Source: Dehalococcoidia bacterium UBA5627
GTDB lineage: Bacteria; Chloroflexota; Dehalococcoidia; Dehalococcoidales; UBA5627
NCBI GenBank assembly: GCA_002421585.1
Contig: DIKD01000090.1
Span: 5,219-10,539, forward strand
DNA length: 5,321 nt
Direction of reading: 5' to 3'
Shown here: positions 4,737 to 5,321 of the stretch, piece after piece
Layout of the letters: every line of letters begins with the position of its first letter
Numbering within the stretch: the stretch's first letter is position 1
Position numbers and translations under genes: made by a program
The notes under the pieces: generated by a model
Told to the model about the DNA's origin: nothing
Seen by the model: only the letters and a program-made list of their open reading frames with translations
Databases searched by the model: none

Positions 4737-5081
4737 TTAATCGAAATCGCCCGACATCTGCCTGCCACCGAGAATATGCATATGCAGATGGAAGACTATC
4801 TGTCCGGCATCTTTGCCGCTGTTGATAACCAGCCTGTACCCGCTTTCGGATATGACCTGTTCCTTTGCTACTTTATTGGCGACAGCAATCATATTGCCCA
4901 TCAGCGCATTATCCGTAGGTGCCAGGTCTGTCAGCCCGGAGATGTGCTTTGCCGGTATTACCAGCAGGTGGGTGGGGGTGAGGGGATGAATATCTTTAAA
5001 AACGACGATTTCATCGTCGCGGTAGACAATATCACCGGGAATCTTTCCGTCTATTATCTTGCAAAAGATGCAATCTTCCAT
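4737..5081 (-). CDS. HIT family protein (HINT-like nucleotide hydrolase)
   Basis: A 114-residue histidine triad protein, the normal length for bacterial HINT-like members, which hydrolyse nucleoside phosphoramidates or related AMP esters in the cytoplasm. The triad is at residues 98-102 (H98-L-H100-M-H102) in the usual setting GQIVFHLHMHILGG. An N-terminal C4-x2-C7 pair (CIFCKII) is the metal-binding signature seen in many bacterial members. DIHPLTPTHLLVIPAKH (30-46) is also typical. I chose the ATG at 5081 because the protein then starts MEDCIFCKI, as in the family, and GGAGG lies at 5091-5095, 9 bases upstream. A longer frame to 5159 would run into the fumarase gene. The start is 4 bases after the fumarase stop, so the two are probably co-transcribed and translationally coupled. 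The physiological substrate is unknown. Confidence 0.95.
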   Translation of the reverse strand: MEDCIFCKIIDGKIPGDIVYRDDEIVVFKDIHPLTPTHLLVIPAKHISGLTDLAPTDNALMGNMIAVANKVAKEQVISESGYRLVINSGKDAGQIVFHLHMHILGGRQMSGDFD

Positions 5082-5085
5082 AATT

Positions 5086-5321
5086 CTAGACCTCCGTTTT
5101 TTGATAAACAGCCCTGCCTGTTTCGTACAAATCATTACCATATATATCGTTGGCAACAATAGCAGGCAAATCCTCTACTTCCAATCTCGTCACGGCTTCT
5201 GCGGCAAGCTCGGGGTAGGCGATAACCTCCGCTTTTTTGATGCATTTGGATATTAAAGCACCGGCTCCGCCGAAGGTAACCAAATATAAAGCGTTGTATT
5301 TTTTGAGAGCCTGTATTACCT
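5086..5321 (-). CDS. Class I fumarate hydratase beta subunit / C-terminal domain (partial)
   Basis: The frame enters from the right edge and ends at TAG, giving 78 visible codons of the C-terminal end. Fumarase interconverts fumarate and malate in the citric acid cycle. The visible sequence has the class I beta/C-terminal signature: VIQALKKYNALYLVTFGGAG, then ALISKCIKKAEVIAYPEL, then EAVTRLEVEDLPAIVANDIYGNDLY split over the last third. The end shortly after GNDLYETGRAVYQKTEV is consistent with a natural C-terminus. The iron-sulphur domain is on the alpha subunit or N-terminal part, outside this window, so it cannot be told whether the enzyme is two-subunit or fused. L-tartrate dehydratase beta is a close relative and remains a possible alternative. 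An internal TTG at 5281-5283 is not a start, since the homologous sequence continues upstream of it. Confidence 0.87.
   Translation of the reverse strand, partial: VIQALKKYNALYLVTFGGAGALISKCIKKAEVIAYPELAAEAVTRLEVEDLPAIVANDIYGNDLYETGRAVYQKTEV
5091..5095 (-). promoter_or_regulatory. Ribosome binding site of the HIT gene, inside the fumarase gene end
   Basis: GGAGG (minus strand) lies 9 bases before the ATG at 5081 and inside the last codons of the upstream fumarase gene, whose TAG stop is at 5086-5088. It supports the short HIT start over the longer frame. Confidence 0.8.

Noticed and set aside
4776..5256. Plus-strand frames of 128 and 65 codons opposite the HIT and fumarase genes
   Set aside because: The minus strand carries two clear protein families here; the plus frames are shadows.

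Overview
This 5.3 kb window looks like ordinary chromosomal DNA from a free-living bacterium of moderate, slightly AT-rich composition. The most likely source is the Chloroflexota, perhaps a Dehalococcoidia relative. That is an inference from three things: the gene set (HrcA with a CIRCE operator, NAD kinase, a two-subunit type class I fumarase next to a HIT protein), the style of the small membrane proteins, and the dense dispersed palindromic repeats between genes. No marker gene proves it.

Left part (1-557): the 5' end of hrcA, the heat-shock repressor, runs leftward off the window from a TTG start. Its own CIRCE operator and a promoter with a consensus -35 box lie just upstream. A separate rightward promoter drives the next gene. 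Middle part (558-2297): two rightward membrane proteins of unknown function follow. One has a large predicted extracytoplasmic domain and four membrane spans. The other is a 123-residue protein whose N-terminus follows the TatA pattern but which carries two extra membrane spans.

Right-centre (2310-4212): a compact operon with its own promoter encodes NAD kinase, a GNAT acetyltransferase of the short N-acetylglutamate-synthase-like type, and a Nudix hydrolase of the ADP-ribose pyrophosphatase type. Gaps between the genes are 4 and 1 bases. Two of the three products act on NAD or an NAD breakdown product.

Intergenic region (4213-4736): 524 bases without a gene separate the operon from a convergent pair. 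It is packed with repeats: five copies of a 13-base core (TTCGAyrrrCTCA-like), arranged mainly as two copies of a composite element of about 90 bases; two related CUUG-loop hairpins; one longer dispersed-repeat-like element; and an 11-bp terminator hairpin for the operon. Right end (4737-5321): on the minus strand, the C-terminal part of a class I fumarase beta subunit is followed 4 bases later by a HIT-family hydrolase whose ribosome binding site lies next to the fumarase stop codon.

I see no tRNA, rRNA, CRISPR array, transposase or phage gene, and no convincing new multi-gene system. The points most worth a second look are the co-varied CIRCE operator with an altered HrcA wing motif, the TatA-like three-span protein, the four-span membrane protein with an FtsX-like layout, and the repeat-built intergenic region.
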